Source of the DNA: Podocnemis expansa
Lineage: Eukaryota > Chordata > Testudines > Podocnemididae
Length of the DNA: 64,000 bases
NCBI GenBank assembly: GCA_007922195.1
Contig: ML681998.1
Span: 17,703,989-17,767,988 of the forward strand
Direction: 5' to 3'
Made by a program: the position numbers and the translations under genes. Below the pieces are notes generated by a model. That model made no database searches. It was not told the origin of the DNA and worked only from the letters and a program-made list of their open reading frames with translations. Positions 31,565 through 41,920 of this stretch are shown in pieces; the first letter of the stretch is position 1; each line of letters starts with the position of its first letter.

Positions 31565-32756
31565 TCCTGGCATCGCCCCCCCCGCTCCTGACAGCCCCCT
31601 CACTCCTGGCAGCAGCCCCCCCGCTCTCGGCATCGCCCCCTGCTCCCGCTCGGCCCCCCACCAACTTACCTTGGGGCTGGACTGGAGCCAGAGGGCCCAG
31701 CCATAACTCCCGGGCCAGAGGAGCTCTACAGAGCATGCCCAGATTTTCTGGGCATGCTCCATTGGAGCTTCTCTGGGTGGGAGTTTTCAAAACTCCCAGC
31801 CCCAGAGGAGTTCTGTGGAGGGACTCCGGCTGCCGGCAGTGCGCTGCCGGCAGCTTTCGCTGCTCTGGCGGCTGTGGCGGGCTGTGCTGCAGCGCGCCAG
31901 CGCAGCTTAGAGGGAACATTGCCCCACACACCCAGCTGGCCTGATCCTACCCCCCTGCTCTCCCATCACCCCCTCCAGCTGGCCCAATTTGGCCCCCCAC
32001 ACCCTCCAGCTGGCCCAATTCTGCCCTGTCCCCAATTGCCCCTCCCCGCCCCCTTACCTGGCCACCAGAGCAGCACAGCCTGGCCACCAGTTTCTCCTCC
32101 AGCCAGTGGCTCTGCACATGCTCAGTGAGAGCTTACTCTGAGCAGGAGTTTTAAAAGCTCCTGGCGCGGAGCAGCTGTCTGCCAGCCAGAAGACTCTGTC
32201 TTCCAGCCGGCTAAGGACTACAGCTGCCAACCATACATGGCTGGCAGTGTTCCCATCTATTTTTAGGGGGCCCCAGAATGCAGCATTCTGGAGTGTTCCC
32301 CTATTTTAGGGGCCCTGGAATGCAGGCTCCCTAAAAATAGGGGGCCCTGGAATGGCGTTTTGAGGTGTTTCCCCCTTAGTTTAACCACTCCCTGTACCTG
32401 AAGGTCTGCAACACAGTACTGCATCCCAACCTTTAGTTTGAAAATCACTGGTGTAGAGCAACCATAACTACCTGCTTATCTTCAAGTAAAATGCAAACAT
32501 ATTTGGCTGTTGTGTGATTAGCAGCATGATAAATCTTCTCTGCTACCTCAAAGAAAAAAAAAGTCAGTGAAAATGCTGGCATTTTTCCTCGGTTTGAGGA
32601 TTTTCAAGTTTCAGACTAAAACCTAAAAAAAATTTAAGTAAAACAGACATTTTCCAGGAACACTTTTGTTTGTACAAAAACATTAATTTATTGCCAAATA
32701 GGCATTTTGAATGAAAAAAAATTATCAGCTCTAAAAACCCATACCTATATCTGTAA

Positions 32757-33152
32757 GGCTATGTCTACGCTACAAAAGTTGGTTTGAATTAACAAAGTCG
32801 AACTAATAAGTTTGACCTTAATTCGAACTAAACTCAACCTTAGTAAGTCAAATTAACAAAGTGCACTAATTCAACTTAAATATTAAGTGCACTTTGTTAA
32901 CTTGAACTAACTGCCCTAGTTGGAAGTTATTTAGTTTGAATTAAGGCATAATCCTGGTCTCCACTGCCCTTAGTTCAAACTAAGTGCTCAGTTCAAACTA
33001 AATGGAGGTGTTACTAATTCGAACTAACTTTCATTAGTTCGAATTAAGGAATTTCTTAATTGGAACTAGTGAAAGTCTATGGTGGACAGGGACTAAGTTA
33101 GTTCAAATTAAGGCTCCTTAATTCGAAGTAATGTGCCAGTGTAGACACACCC
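32757..33152. mobile_element. MITE with GTCTAC-type ends (about 396 bp)
   Basis: The ends GGCTATGTCTACGCT and AGTGTAGACACACCC are inverted repeats. TAA precedes the element and TTAA follows it. The interior is a run of AATTCGAACTAA-like boxes in both orientations, giving many short hairpins. A 3-bp Harbinger-type duplication is possible but not exact. Confidence 0.75.
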
Positions 33153-33424
33153 TTAATAAGGTACTGGTATATAATTCAGAATAATTTGGCAGCTACCGTC
33201 TTTAAAGCACTTGCCATTCTTCTTTAACATTTCCTCTTCCTCCATTTGATTTCCTTATCTTCTGTTTCTGATTGTGTCTCCCTGATGGTGCAGTCTTGCT
33301 AAAAGGTAAGATCATACATGGTGGGACTACATTCTGCACTATGTTAGAGTGAATGTATGACTGTGTTAAGATGAATTGTGTGGATTAGAGAAACATATAT
33401 AAATGACCACTGGCTAGAAAGAAA

Positions 33425-33565
33425 ATGTTCATGAGGTAGTGTCTGTTACTGGTCTAACCTTTGTTGATGAGAGACACAAACTTTTGAGACAGAAGTTGAT
33501 CCAATAAAACTATTACACCACCCATTGTGCCTCCCAAATATCATGGTACCAACACAGCTACAATT
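33425..33565 (+). repeat. Old Penelope-like element tail
   Basis: ACAAACTTTTGAGACAGAAG, TTGATCCAATAAAACTATTA and GGTACCAACACAGCTACA match the tail of an older Penelope subfamily, distinct from the CCACAGGACTCCTTG tail. Single arm, diverged. Confidence 0.5.
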
Positions 33566-33600
33566 ATATTGTGCACCTCAGCTAGAACCACTAGTCTTTC

Positions 33601-33950
33601 AAGTTCCAAAGGGCAGCTGTGTTAGTCTAGTTCAGTAAAACAAACAAGGAGTCTTGTGGCACTTAAAGGCTAACAGATTTATTTATCACACAAGCTTTTG
33701 TGGGAGAAATTCCACTTCGTCAGATGCTTTGAAGATGGAGAACTTACAGAATGGGATGAAAATAAATGCAAGGGAGTGTAAGACATGACCTGCTCCCATG
33801 TCTTACATGTCTCACATTTATTTTCATCCTATTCTGTAAGCGTCCCCATCTTCAAAGCATCTGACAAAGGGGACTGTCTCCCACAAAAGCTTGTGTGATA
33901 AATAAATCTGTAAGTCTTTAAAAGACTAAGTGCCACAGGACTCCTTTTTG
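33601..33950. repeat. Penelope-tail foldback, about 350 bp
   Basis: The left arm (33601-33790) is the reverse complement of the tail plus part of the preceding 3' UTR (CAGAATGGGATGAAAATAAA). The right arm (33795-33950) is the direct copy. Both arms carry the private variant CACACAAGCTTTTGTGGGAG in place of the common GCATGAGC form. The arms meet near TAAGACATG / CATGTCTTA, leaving almost no loop. Confidence 0.85.
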
Positions 33951-33958
33951 TTAGATAG

Positions 33959-34814
33959 TCTTTGGATCAGTCCATTTTATGTCATGCAACTGTGGAAGTG
34001 TTCTGTACATTTTTAGCCAGAAGATGGCATCATTGTCTTGAGGAATGCTCTATCACTGTTTTACCTAAAATTGGGGAAACAAGTTGGTAAGTGGGAAGTT
34101 GAGATGGGTAGGGTTTTGTTTCCATAACAATTCTTCTGTGGACATACTGCTGTAAAACAAATCATCTTAGTCAGTCTTCACATGTAACATGCAAAAGTCA
34201 ATAGGTCTGTAACCATTCTAGTGCTTTTTGCTAAAACGATCCAGGTTTCTTTCATAAATTATAGGAGTGACTCATGCTGCTTGAGCGCTGCTGTTTGTGA
34301 CTCCTAAATCAAAGCATGAGATCACACCCAAGTCCATGCACTGTATGCATGCATGTGGCAGCCAGAAATGCAGTCACATTTTATCACCTGTACGTTTTAA
34401 AAAACTGAGCTCTTCATAGACTTTGTGACCATTTACAAATTATTTTCCTGCTATTTTAAACAAAGATTGATGTGAAATATTCTGAACATGTTTAATAAAT
34501 AGCAGACTTGAGCTCAGGAAGAAAATCTGTGAATGCCTTCCTAGACCTGCTCCTATTTTGGAGAGGTTCCAATGAGAAAAAGACCTGAAGTAAGTAAAGA
34601 TTTATTTCCATTGTATTGAGTCACCTCAGCAAACAGGAACACAGCAAGGGTAAAGTTCACTTCTGTGCAAAGATCTGTGCATTATGAGAGCCTAAGTGGG
34701 ATTTAAATGATGTATAGGTGCTATCTTTCTTTACATGGTGAATTTCATCTTTTTGGAATATTTCCCACTAATTGAGTGGTTGCGAGTGCTTTGCTTTGCC
34801 AGAGGCAATGTGAT
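33959..34814. other. Unassigned sequence, no gene
   Basis: AT-rich. No frame or repeat recognised. Confidence 0.4.
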
Positions 34815-34822
34815 CCCTAGAA

Positions 34823-35013
34823 CAGGGGTCTCAAACACACAGCCTGCGGGCCGCATGCAGCCTCTGAAGCTATTTCCTGTGGCCTGTAATGACACGATCA
34901 TTACCAGTATTTGCAATATCATTGTATGGAAAGGTTTCAGTGGTGCAGCCCTTGGGCTAATGTATGAATCCTCATTCCGCCCTCATGGTGATTTGAGTTT
35001 GAGACCCCCCCTG
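34823..35013. mobile_element. hAT MITE (191 bp, TSD CCCTAGAA)
   Basis: The ends CAGGGGTCTCAAACAC and GTTTGAGACCCCCCCTG are inverted repeats, with CCCTAGAA duplicated exactly at 34815-34822 and 35014-35021. The interior keeps the GCGGGCCGCATGCAGCC segment common in this kind of hAT derivative. Confidence 0.93.
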
Positions 35014-35027
35014 CCCTAGAACTAGGG

Positions 35028-35240
35028 TTACAAGTAGGAAGTCCTGAGTTCTAATTATAGCTGTGTTACTAACTTGCCTTTGGCATGTCATTTCAGCTCT
35101 CTGCCTCAGTTTCCACAACTTTACATTGTAGATATTAACAGTACCTCCTCATAGGCATATCTGAAGACGAATCAGTCAGGGTTCCTATGCTATTTTGAAC
35201 ATGTAAAGCACTACATAAGGGCCAAGTATTGTTGCTGCTG
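35028..35240 (+). repeat. MIR SINE
   Basis: Matches the MIR consensus in order: a diverged TGAGTTCTAATTATAGCTGT box, a TTTGGCATGTCATTTCAGCT segment, CTCTGCCTCAGTTTCC, AACAGTACCTCCTCATAGGC and ATGTAAAGCACTACATAAGG. MIR is an ancient amniote core-SINE, so this supports an amniote source. Confidence 0.8.
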
Positions 35241-36224
35241 TTCCCTGTTGCTGACCCATTTTGTGTACATGTGTGAAATAGATCAGCTGAGCAGAGCTCG
35301 AAATGAAAGGTACCTGGTGAATGTGAAAGGCACATTGAGGTCATGTCAGAACTCCCTTCTTGTGTCTGAAAAAGTTATCTACTTCTGATCCAGGCACTGG
35401 TCATTTCATTTCCCATGAATCAGTACGAGAAAAGGAAATAGCCCTACCAAGTCCAGGGCACCCTCGTAGCCTGGAGAAGGAGCTGCAACAGAAAGGGCAA
35501 GTTCTCAATATCTGCAGAAGAGATACTGAAAAGGAGAGGATGTTTTCTATGCCTATGTGCTTTAGATGAGGGATTGTGAAAAAGAAAATTATTTCCTGGT
35601 ATTATTGAAATAAGACTTTCCACTAAAAATCAATGAGGAAAACTCTATAACCCTAAGGGAAAGGAAAGAGAAATCAATAGCATCATAAAGCACAGTTCTG
35701 TGATTCAGCCAATAATTCCAGACACAGTAGGCCCTCCCACAGTGTAAAGCCCTGTCCTTAGGGGATGCTTGTTGCATTGTAACTGTGCTAATGGAGGCCT
35801 GCAGTCTGTATCCCTCCTGTGTTTTGGAAATTTTTGTCTAGCCTCTCATGCCAATCATGTTGAATTGAACTGTAGTATGAATCACATCAGAGATTCTTTT
35901 AATAGAAGAAATATCTGAAATATTCCTACTTGGCATTCCTAATACTTTGAAGTATTTTGACGTTTTCCCCCCTCACAAAATGTAGTTTCATCTAAACATC
36001 CCAGGAAAACAGTTCTATTTCAACAAAACTTTTGAGTTTTTCAATGAAACAGTTAAAAACAAATTTTCTTTTTGTTTAGAATTTTTTCATCAAAAAAATT
36101 TCTATAAAAGTGTTGCAATGAAATTATTTTCTCAAAACTTTTCCTGGAAATAAAATTGATTTTTTAAAAAATTTTTTTACTTACCACCTCTCCGACTGCT
36201 TATGTGTCTAACTGAAATCACATT
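35241..36224. other. Unassigned sequence, no gene
   Basis: AT-rich, especially 35880-36180, with homopolymer T/A runs. No coding frame. Confidence 0.4.
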
Positions 36225-36461
36225 GGGTCTGTCCACACTGAAAAGTTTTTTTGAAATAAGGAGGCTTATTTCGGAAAAACCTTTTTTTTACCTGTCCATG
36301 CAGGCATTTTGTTATCTCAAAATAAGCTCTTTGTTATTTCGAAAAAACAAAGCACTATTTTGAAATAACTAAACCTGCTTTTATTTCAAACAAGCAATTC
36401 TTTCAAAATAGTTATTTCAAAATAACTATTTTGCAATATCTTTGGCCATGTAGACGTAGCC
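36225..36461. mobile_element. MITE (237 bp, TSD ATT)
   Basis: The ends GGGTCTGTCCACACTG and CATGTAGACGTAGCC are inverted repeats, flanked by ATT on each side. The interior consists of AAATAACT/AGTTATTTC boxes in both orientations. It is a Harbinger-like MITE of the GTCTACA-end group. Confidence 0.8.
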
Positions 36462-37404
36462 ATTCTGTGTTAGTTTTGCTCTGGTTATAAGTTCACTTAA
36501 TTCCAGGGTGGTTCCTCTGAGCTGTTCCTGTTGTGCTTATGCGCTCTAGACTGTAACAGTAGAAAACATGCATTTCAGATGACAGAAGAGCTTTGTCTGA
36601 AATACCAGTACCTTGTGGTGTACAGACAGATGGAGTGGAGGTTTATTTTTAAGTGAATTTTAGATAATTCCATTGTGAGATTGTTTACATTCTGGTAGCT
36701 TTTAGGGAGAGTGAAGCTGTCTTTTTATTAGGGAGGGTTGATGGTGGTGGAAACCAGGAGTAGTAAACAGATAGACTATAGATAATTCATAAGTTAGCAT
36801 GGCTTTGGCTAGAAAAGCGTTTAAAGAAAACAACCTGATGGCCAATACCCAGTTTTGATTAACAGTCATTTGGACCAATCAAAACATGCTGGTTTTTAAA
36901 AAGTCTAGTGCTAGAAATACACCCTTAAATGGTTGTTTGTTTCTATTCAGTCAGCAGCATAGGGAGTGAAAAATAAGACTCCCAAGCACATCTGCCTCAG
37001 ACCCTCAACTTCCCTCCAGCTGAGCCACTTTGTCTCCTCTGGAATAGATGGTGATTGGCTGGAAGCTGCTACTATATTAGAAAACACGCAGATACTGTTT
37101 AATAGCTGCATTCAGAAGTAAGAACAGCAGTGGCTGACCCAGCAGTCAAAGTAGCAGTGCAAGGCTCTCCTATGTAGGGAATATGGTTTCAGAGCTAAGG
37201 TCCCTTGTGAACATGGATTCCCCTGGTCTATTCTTATCCATAAAGTGTAGGATTGGAACCTAAGCAGGGTCTCTTGCTTTCAGAGGCGGCATGGGCAGGG
37301 AAAACTGTGGCTTTCCAGACTTTAGCAGAAGAATTCCCACTGGAGTTGGCTCCATTTCTTATTTGCTATTTCATTTTACAGAGAAAACATTATGCACGAA
37401 ACAG
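36462..37404. other. Unassigned sequence, no gene
   Basis: Mixed composition; no reading frame or repeat that I can name. Confidence 0.4.
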
Positions 37405-37552
37405 CACCTGACACGTGATGAAGTGGGATTTCTCCCACGAAAGCTCATGCAATAAATAAATTGGTTAGTCTTTAAGTGCCACGGGCCTCCCTGTTTGTTC
37501 TTTAGACAAGCTGACAAGTTCCAAAGGGGTAGCCATGTTAGTTTAGTTCAGA
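37405..37552. repeat. Penelope terminal repeat at the 5' side (tail plus inverted stub)
   Basis: A direct tail (GATGAAGTGGGATTTCTCCC, AAAGCTCATGCAATAAATAA, AAGTGCCACGGGCCTCC) is joined to the start of an inverted copy (ACAAGTTCCAAAGGGGTAGC, CATGTTAGTTTAGTTCAG). It lies immediately upstream of nuclease sequence, the position of a pseudo-LTR in Penelope-like elements. Confidence 0.75.
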
Positions 37553-37895
37553 AGGGGCTCATTCACCTGCTCATCCACCAATGTGATATGCACCATCATG
37601 TGCTAGCAATGCCGCTGAACCTTATACCTTGGACAAAATGGACAGTCTCTGTGCAAAAGAATAAATGGACACAAATCTGACATCAGAAATAAGAGCATTA
37701 AAAAACCAATAGGAAATCCTTTTAATCTCCCAGGCCATTCAGTGATGGACTTATCTGTATGTATCCTCAAACACATTTGCTCAGATCAAGGCTTCAGAGA
37801 GAGACTTCAGAGTTAGAATTCATATGCAACTTTGATACCATCAATTTGGGTCTGAATAAAGATGTGAATTAGCTTTCCCACTACAAACATTAGGC
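37553..37895 (+). pseudogene. Penelope-like GIY-YIG nuclease remnant
   Basis: Parallels 2130-2480: TTCACCTGCTCATCCACCAA and TGTGATATGCACCATCATGT (GIY region), CTTATACCTTGGACAAAATG (YIG region, Ile to Leu), then AGAATAAATGGACACAAATC. The nuclease C-terminal end runs to about 37895. Stops occur in the GIY segment. 5' truncated: no RT core. Confidence 0.75.
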
Positions 37896-38020
37896 TTTAC
37901 AAGTACCACAGGTTTCCTCCTTTATCTTTCATTACTAAGAGTGATTTTCACTTCTCTCAGCCTCACCACTGAGAGATTGTGTTTGAATCTATACAACTTG
38001 TTTGATTTGATGAAGTAAAT
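37896..38020. other. Spacer between Penelope nuclease and foldback
   Basis: 125 bases of pyrimidine-rich sequence. Probably the element's 3' UTR, but not alignable with the 2.5-kb copy by eye. Confidence 0.35.
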
Positions 38021-38250
38021 TTCAAAAGGGATAGCTGTGTTAGTCTAGTCCAGTAAAAAACCAACAAGGAGCTGTGTGGCACTTTAAGACTAACAGATTT
38101 ATTTTTTTGCATGACCTTTTGTGGGAGATCCCACTTCCTCAGATGCTTCGAAGTGGGATCTTCTCCCACAAAAGCTCATGCAAAAAAATAAATCTGTTAG
38201 TCTTAAAGTGCCACACAGCTCCTTGTTGGTTTTTTTGCTGAAGTAAGCTG
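38021..38250. repeat. Penelope-tail foldback, near-perfect hairpin
   Basis: The left arm is the inverted tail and the right arm the direct tail, with about 85 bp almost fully complementary (one substitution and a 3-base gap) around CTCAGATGCTT. The arms share private variants: ACAAGGAGCTGTGTGGCAC in place of GGAGTCCTGTGGCAC, a seven-T run before GCATG, and AACCAACAAGG. Confidence 0.9.
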
Positions 38251-38324
38251 ACCTGATGCAGTGAAATGTAATCACAGGATTTACTGTACTTACTGTAAGT
38301 TTTTTTTTCCAATTTCCAAAGCAG

Positions 38325-38490
38325 CAGCCATATTAATCTAGTTCAGTAAAACAAACAAGGAGTCCTGTGGCACTTTTAAAGACTTTTAAAAAATTTATTT
38401 ATCGCACAAGCTTTCATGTGAGAAAATCCCACTTTGTCAGCTGCTTTGAAAGTGCTTTAAAAGTGCCACAGGACTCCTTGGTTTTTTTTC
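38325..38490. repeat. Penelope-tail foldback with a short right arm
   Basis: The left arm is full (AAACAAACAAGGAGTCCTGT, GGCACTTTTAAAGACTTTTA, AAGCTTTCATGTGAG, CACTTTGTCAGCTGCTTTG). The right arm is only about 36 bp (AAGTGCCACAGGACTCCTTG). Its TTTTAAA run matches the left arm's private run. Confidence 0.75.
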
Positions 38491-39500
38491 AATGTTAGTT
38501 TTCTCCACTGTGTTATTTAGAAAAGTTTTAGGACCAAGCTTGTTACTTTTGTGAGGTGTTGGCTAGACGCGCCTAAGAACTGCGTCTACATCTTTATGAA
38601 CACACACCTCAGACCTAGCCCACTTATTAAATGGGTTTATACACTTCCCCTACCTGTACTCTTTTATATATATTTTACTAAGCATATATTTATGCACATG
38701 CATTTCATTTCCTTTTTATAAAAAGAAAGTATCTCTTTTAATTTTAAATGAATATATATTATGTGCAACTATTGTGATGGTGTTGGAGGACTTGCTTCTT
38801 CAAGAGTAGCAAACAGAGGGTGTTCAGAGCATGAAAGAATTCATTTGTGTAGTCATTTGGCTAGAAAACTGCATATAACTGTTCCAACTGCTAGGTAGTG
38901 TTCTTGTGTGCTGTCAGAGAGTTGTCACGTTCCGTCCCAGAGGTGGCTGCTCTTCAGTGGTGGATGAAGTGTTTCCTCAATTTGGGGCCCAGTAGTATGA
39001 CCATGGAAGTCCAAAGAAGTGGAAACAGCCCTTTGTAAATTGCTTTTGAATCCATCAGAGCAAAGTTGTTTGATAAAAGCAACATATTATCAGCTATTAA
39101 AGAATATTGAAATAGGATGGGCAGCCTTTGCCATGCTTACCAAGGAGGAAGTGGGTGGTGGGGCACTGTATAACCAAGCCAAGCCAGAGAACAGAAAGGG
39201 GAGCTTTGTCTTTCCTTTTGTCAGATGAGGAAGACCTAGGCTCCTTTCCAACTCTCCCTTACTTTCACCCCTTATTAAGTATCTAGAACAGATCTTCAAC
39301 CTAGCAATAACTATCCTTCAGCTGAGCCACAGTATCATCTCCCTTTGGAACAGATGATGTGTGGTTCAGATATGCTCCTGTATTAGATGGGCATTTTTTA
39401 ATACCATCCAAAATTTAAACAAAGGCATTGGCTTATCCAGCGCCCTATTGCAATGACAGGATCTTCCATATGAGATGGATGAAGAAAGGCTGTTGAGGTG
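38491..39500. other. Unassigned sequence, no gene
   Basis: AT-rich. No frame over 70 codons of interest, no repeat recognised. Confidence 0.4.
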
Positions 39501-39661
39501 AAACAAACAAGGAGCCTGGTGGCACTAAAAAGACAAACAAGTTTATTAATCACATGAGCTTTCATGGGAGAAAATCCCGCTTCATACACTTCAAGCATCT
39601 GACAAAGTGGGATTTTCTCCCATGAAAGCATGTGAGATTAATAAATTTTTAGTCTTTTAAG
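39501..39661. repeat. Penelope-tail foldback, 161 bp
   Basis: The left arm (AAACAAACAAGGAGCCTGGT ... TTTATTAATCACATGAGC) and the right arm (GTGAGATTAATAAATTTTTA ... GTCTTTTAAGC) pair over about 60 bp. They share private variants TTTATTAAT and CTTTCATGGGAG. Confidence 0.8.
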
Positions 39662-39755
39662 CTAGGGTTCGGGGGGGGGCGGATGTGCGGGAGGGGGCCC
39701 ACCTGATTAGGAGGGTTCTGGCGCCTGTCAAATTATACTTTAACCCCTGCATGGC
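39662..39755. repeat. Fragment of the GC-rich hAT module
   Basis: GGGTTCGGGGGGGGG, GGGGGCCCACCTGATTAGGA and AAATTATACTTTAACCCCTG match the module at 30817-30872 and 7645-7715. It directly abuts the foldback. Confidence 0.65.
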
Positions 39756-39880
39756 GGGTAATAATTCCCTCTGTGCAGAGGACTAAGGTACCGCTGAAGT
39801 CTTATTGTGATGGTGCAAGTAGGATCTAAGCTGTGCATGGGCCTTGTGCTGGCTCTTTGTAGCACTATACTCCTTATCTC

Positions 39881-40924
39881 AGTGACTTCCAACCTTTGTA
39901 GAAGACTGTACTCCTTTCAGGAGTCCGATTTGTCTTGCGGACCCTAAATTTCACCTCACTTAAAACCTACTTGCTGACAAAATCAGACATAAGAATGCAA
40001 AAGCATCACAGTGCACGGTTATTGAAAAACTGCTTACTGTCTCATTTTTACCATATAAAACAAATCAATTGGAATATAAATATTGTACTTACATTTCAGT
40101 GCATAGTATATAGAGCAGTATAAACAGGTCCATGTCTGTATGAAGTTTTAGTTTGTACTGCCTTTGCTAGTGCTTTTTATGTAGCCTGTTGTAAAACTAA
40201 GCAAATATCTAAATGAGTTGATGTACTTCCTGGAAAACCTCTATGGGCACATCTACCAGATGTGCCTAGGGGAACATCTACCAGAATTTCTCCTTTCAAG
40301 CCTGTATGGCTGCTTGAACATTGGCAGGAGGACTGAAGTTATATTTGGTGGCAAGGAGATGACTCCAGTGGCAGAAAAATTGTTCATAAAATCAGTTGTT
40401 CTTTTCATAAGATCAATGTTGATCAAATCAGGGTTCTACTGTGCTGCATTTCCATGTTCCAGGTGGGCAGGCTTTTTGGCCTGAGGGCTGCATCTGAAAT
40501 TGAAATTGTATAGTGAGCCATACAGAGGGGCAGGGGAGGAAGGTGTGACCACTTAGGGACAAGAACAGCTCCTGTCAGGGTGTCTCTGGATCCACAGGGT
40601 GTGAGGGGGCGGGGGAAGGTATGGGTCTGGGAGGGGGGAGTGGCCGCCATTCTCCAGTCAGACCTAGCTGAAAGGCCTGATGAAAGCCTCAAATGGGCCA
40701 TATGCAGCCCATAGGATGTAGTTTGCCCACGCCCGGTCTATATACTGAGCCAAAGCCCCTCCCCTGAGCATTCCCTCATTGTGGGCTTCATATGCAGCTC
40801 TCCTTGTCTTATGTACACTGCATCCACAAAATATTTATTATACCTGTATGGCCTTGAGGCTGTCGCATGGAATCTATGCTGATTTGGCTGCAAGTGACCT
40901 GAAGGCTGTGGGTTGAGAATCACT
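39881..40924. mobile_element. hAT remnant, about 1.0 kb, with nested hAT-like piece
   Basis: The left end CAGTGACTTCCAACCTTTG and right end GTTGAGAATCACTG resemble the CAGTGGTTCYCAACC terminal repeat. Flanking 8-mers do not match, so a duplication is not shown. 40460-40735 seems to be a second element inside it. Confidence 0.5.
40460..40735. mobile_element. hAT-like MITE
   Basis: The left end CAGGTGGGCAGGCTTTTTGG and right end GTAGTTTGCCCACGCCCGG are imperfect inverted repeats; GGGCTGCATC and ATATGCAGCCC lie inside the ends. No 8-bp duplication seen, so boundaries are approximate. Confidence 0.55.
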
Positions 40925-41120
40925 GCTCTAGACTATCCTACCCCACCTCCAACTCCCAGCCAAAGAAGGCAATCTGTGCACAGTCTTTTGACCCATGCTA
41001 TAACATGTACACTGCATCAGTTCCGAGTTCCTGATCTAGTAACTGCACTCACTGAAATGTAACTTGCATCCCCACTGCACATCATCTTCGAGGGAAGAGG
41101 TGCGTAAACCGGGCCATTTA

Positions 41121-41920
41121 TAGAAGCATAGAAACTGTAAGGGACCACGAGAGGTCATCAAGTCCAGTTCCCTGCACTCATGGCAGGACCAGGTACCCTC
41201 TTAAACTGCACCTGACAGGTACTTGTCTAATCTTCTCTTAAACACTTCCAATGATGGAGATTCCACAGCCGCCCTAGGCAACTTATTCTAGTGGTTAATC
41301 ACCCTGACAGTTGGGATTTTTTTTTCCTAATGTCCAACTTAAACCTCCTTTGATGTTATTTAGGTCTATTGCTTCTTGTCCTGTCATGGGCAGTTAAAGA
41401 GAACACTTTTTCTCTCTCTTCCTTGTGACAACCTTTAGGTACTTGAAAACTGTTATCATGTCCCTTCTCGGTCTTCTCTCTTCCAGACTAAACAAACACA
41501 GCTGTTTCAATCTTCCCTCCTAAGTCAAGTGTTCCACACCTCTAATCATTCATGTTGCTTGTCTCTGAGCCTTCTTCAATTTGTCCACATCTTTCCTGAA
41601 ATGAGGCACGCAGAACTGAACACAATACTCCAGTTGAGGCCTAATCAGGGCCAAGTAGAGTGGAAGAATTACTTCTTGTGTTTTACTTACAACATTCCTG
41701 TTAATACATCCCAGAATGATGTTTGTTTTATTTTTTAACAGTGTTAACACTGTTGACTCATATTTAGCTTGTGGTCCACCATGACATCCAGATCCCTTTC
41801 CACAGTACTCCCTCCTATGTAGTCATTGCCCATTTTGTATATCTACAATGGATTGTTCTTTCCTAAGTGGAGTGCTTTGCACTTATCTTTACTGAATTTC
41901 ATTCTATTTATCTCAGACCA
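41121..41920 (-). pseudogene. CR1 LINE, minus strand, 3' part (split by another CR1)
   Basis: Minus-strand CR1. The 3' end at 41121 reads (reverse) GGGACCACGAGAGGTCATCA on the plus strand. The frame 41550-41750 (minus) includes LGCINRNVVS and LPLYLALIRPQLEYCVQF, the RT C-terminal region. It stops at 41920 with AGACCA and continues at 44042. Confidence 0.85.

Larger units (their letters stand above)
29914..32450. mobile_element. Large non-autonomous hAT element with assembly gap (TSD GTGTAGAG)
   Basis: The ends CAGTGGTTTTCAAA and TTTGAAAATCACTG are inverted repeats, with GTGTAGAG duplicated exactly at 29906-29913 and 32451-32458. The apparent length is 2537 bp including 100 N, so true size is unknown. 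The interior has no transposase: GC-rich modules (GGGGCCCTGGAATG and GGCCCCCTAAAAATAG types), a minisatellite at 30420-30760, three copies of the AAATTATACTTTAACC module in both orientations, and C-rich simple sequence around the gap. Confidence 0.9.

Noticed and set aside
31197..31931. 244-codon minus-strand frame
   Set aside because: Drawn across 100 N and built from C-rich simple sequence inside an hAT element.
33601..33950. Reading the CCACAGGACTCCTTG repeat as a tRNA-derived SINE
   Set aside because: No A/B box is visible, and at 1602-2715 the same sequence directly follows a Penelope GIY-YIG nuclease, so it is that element's 3' tail.
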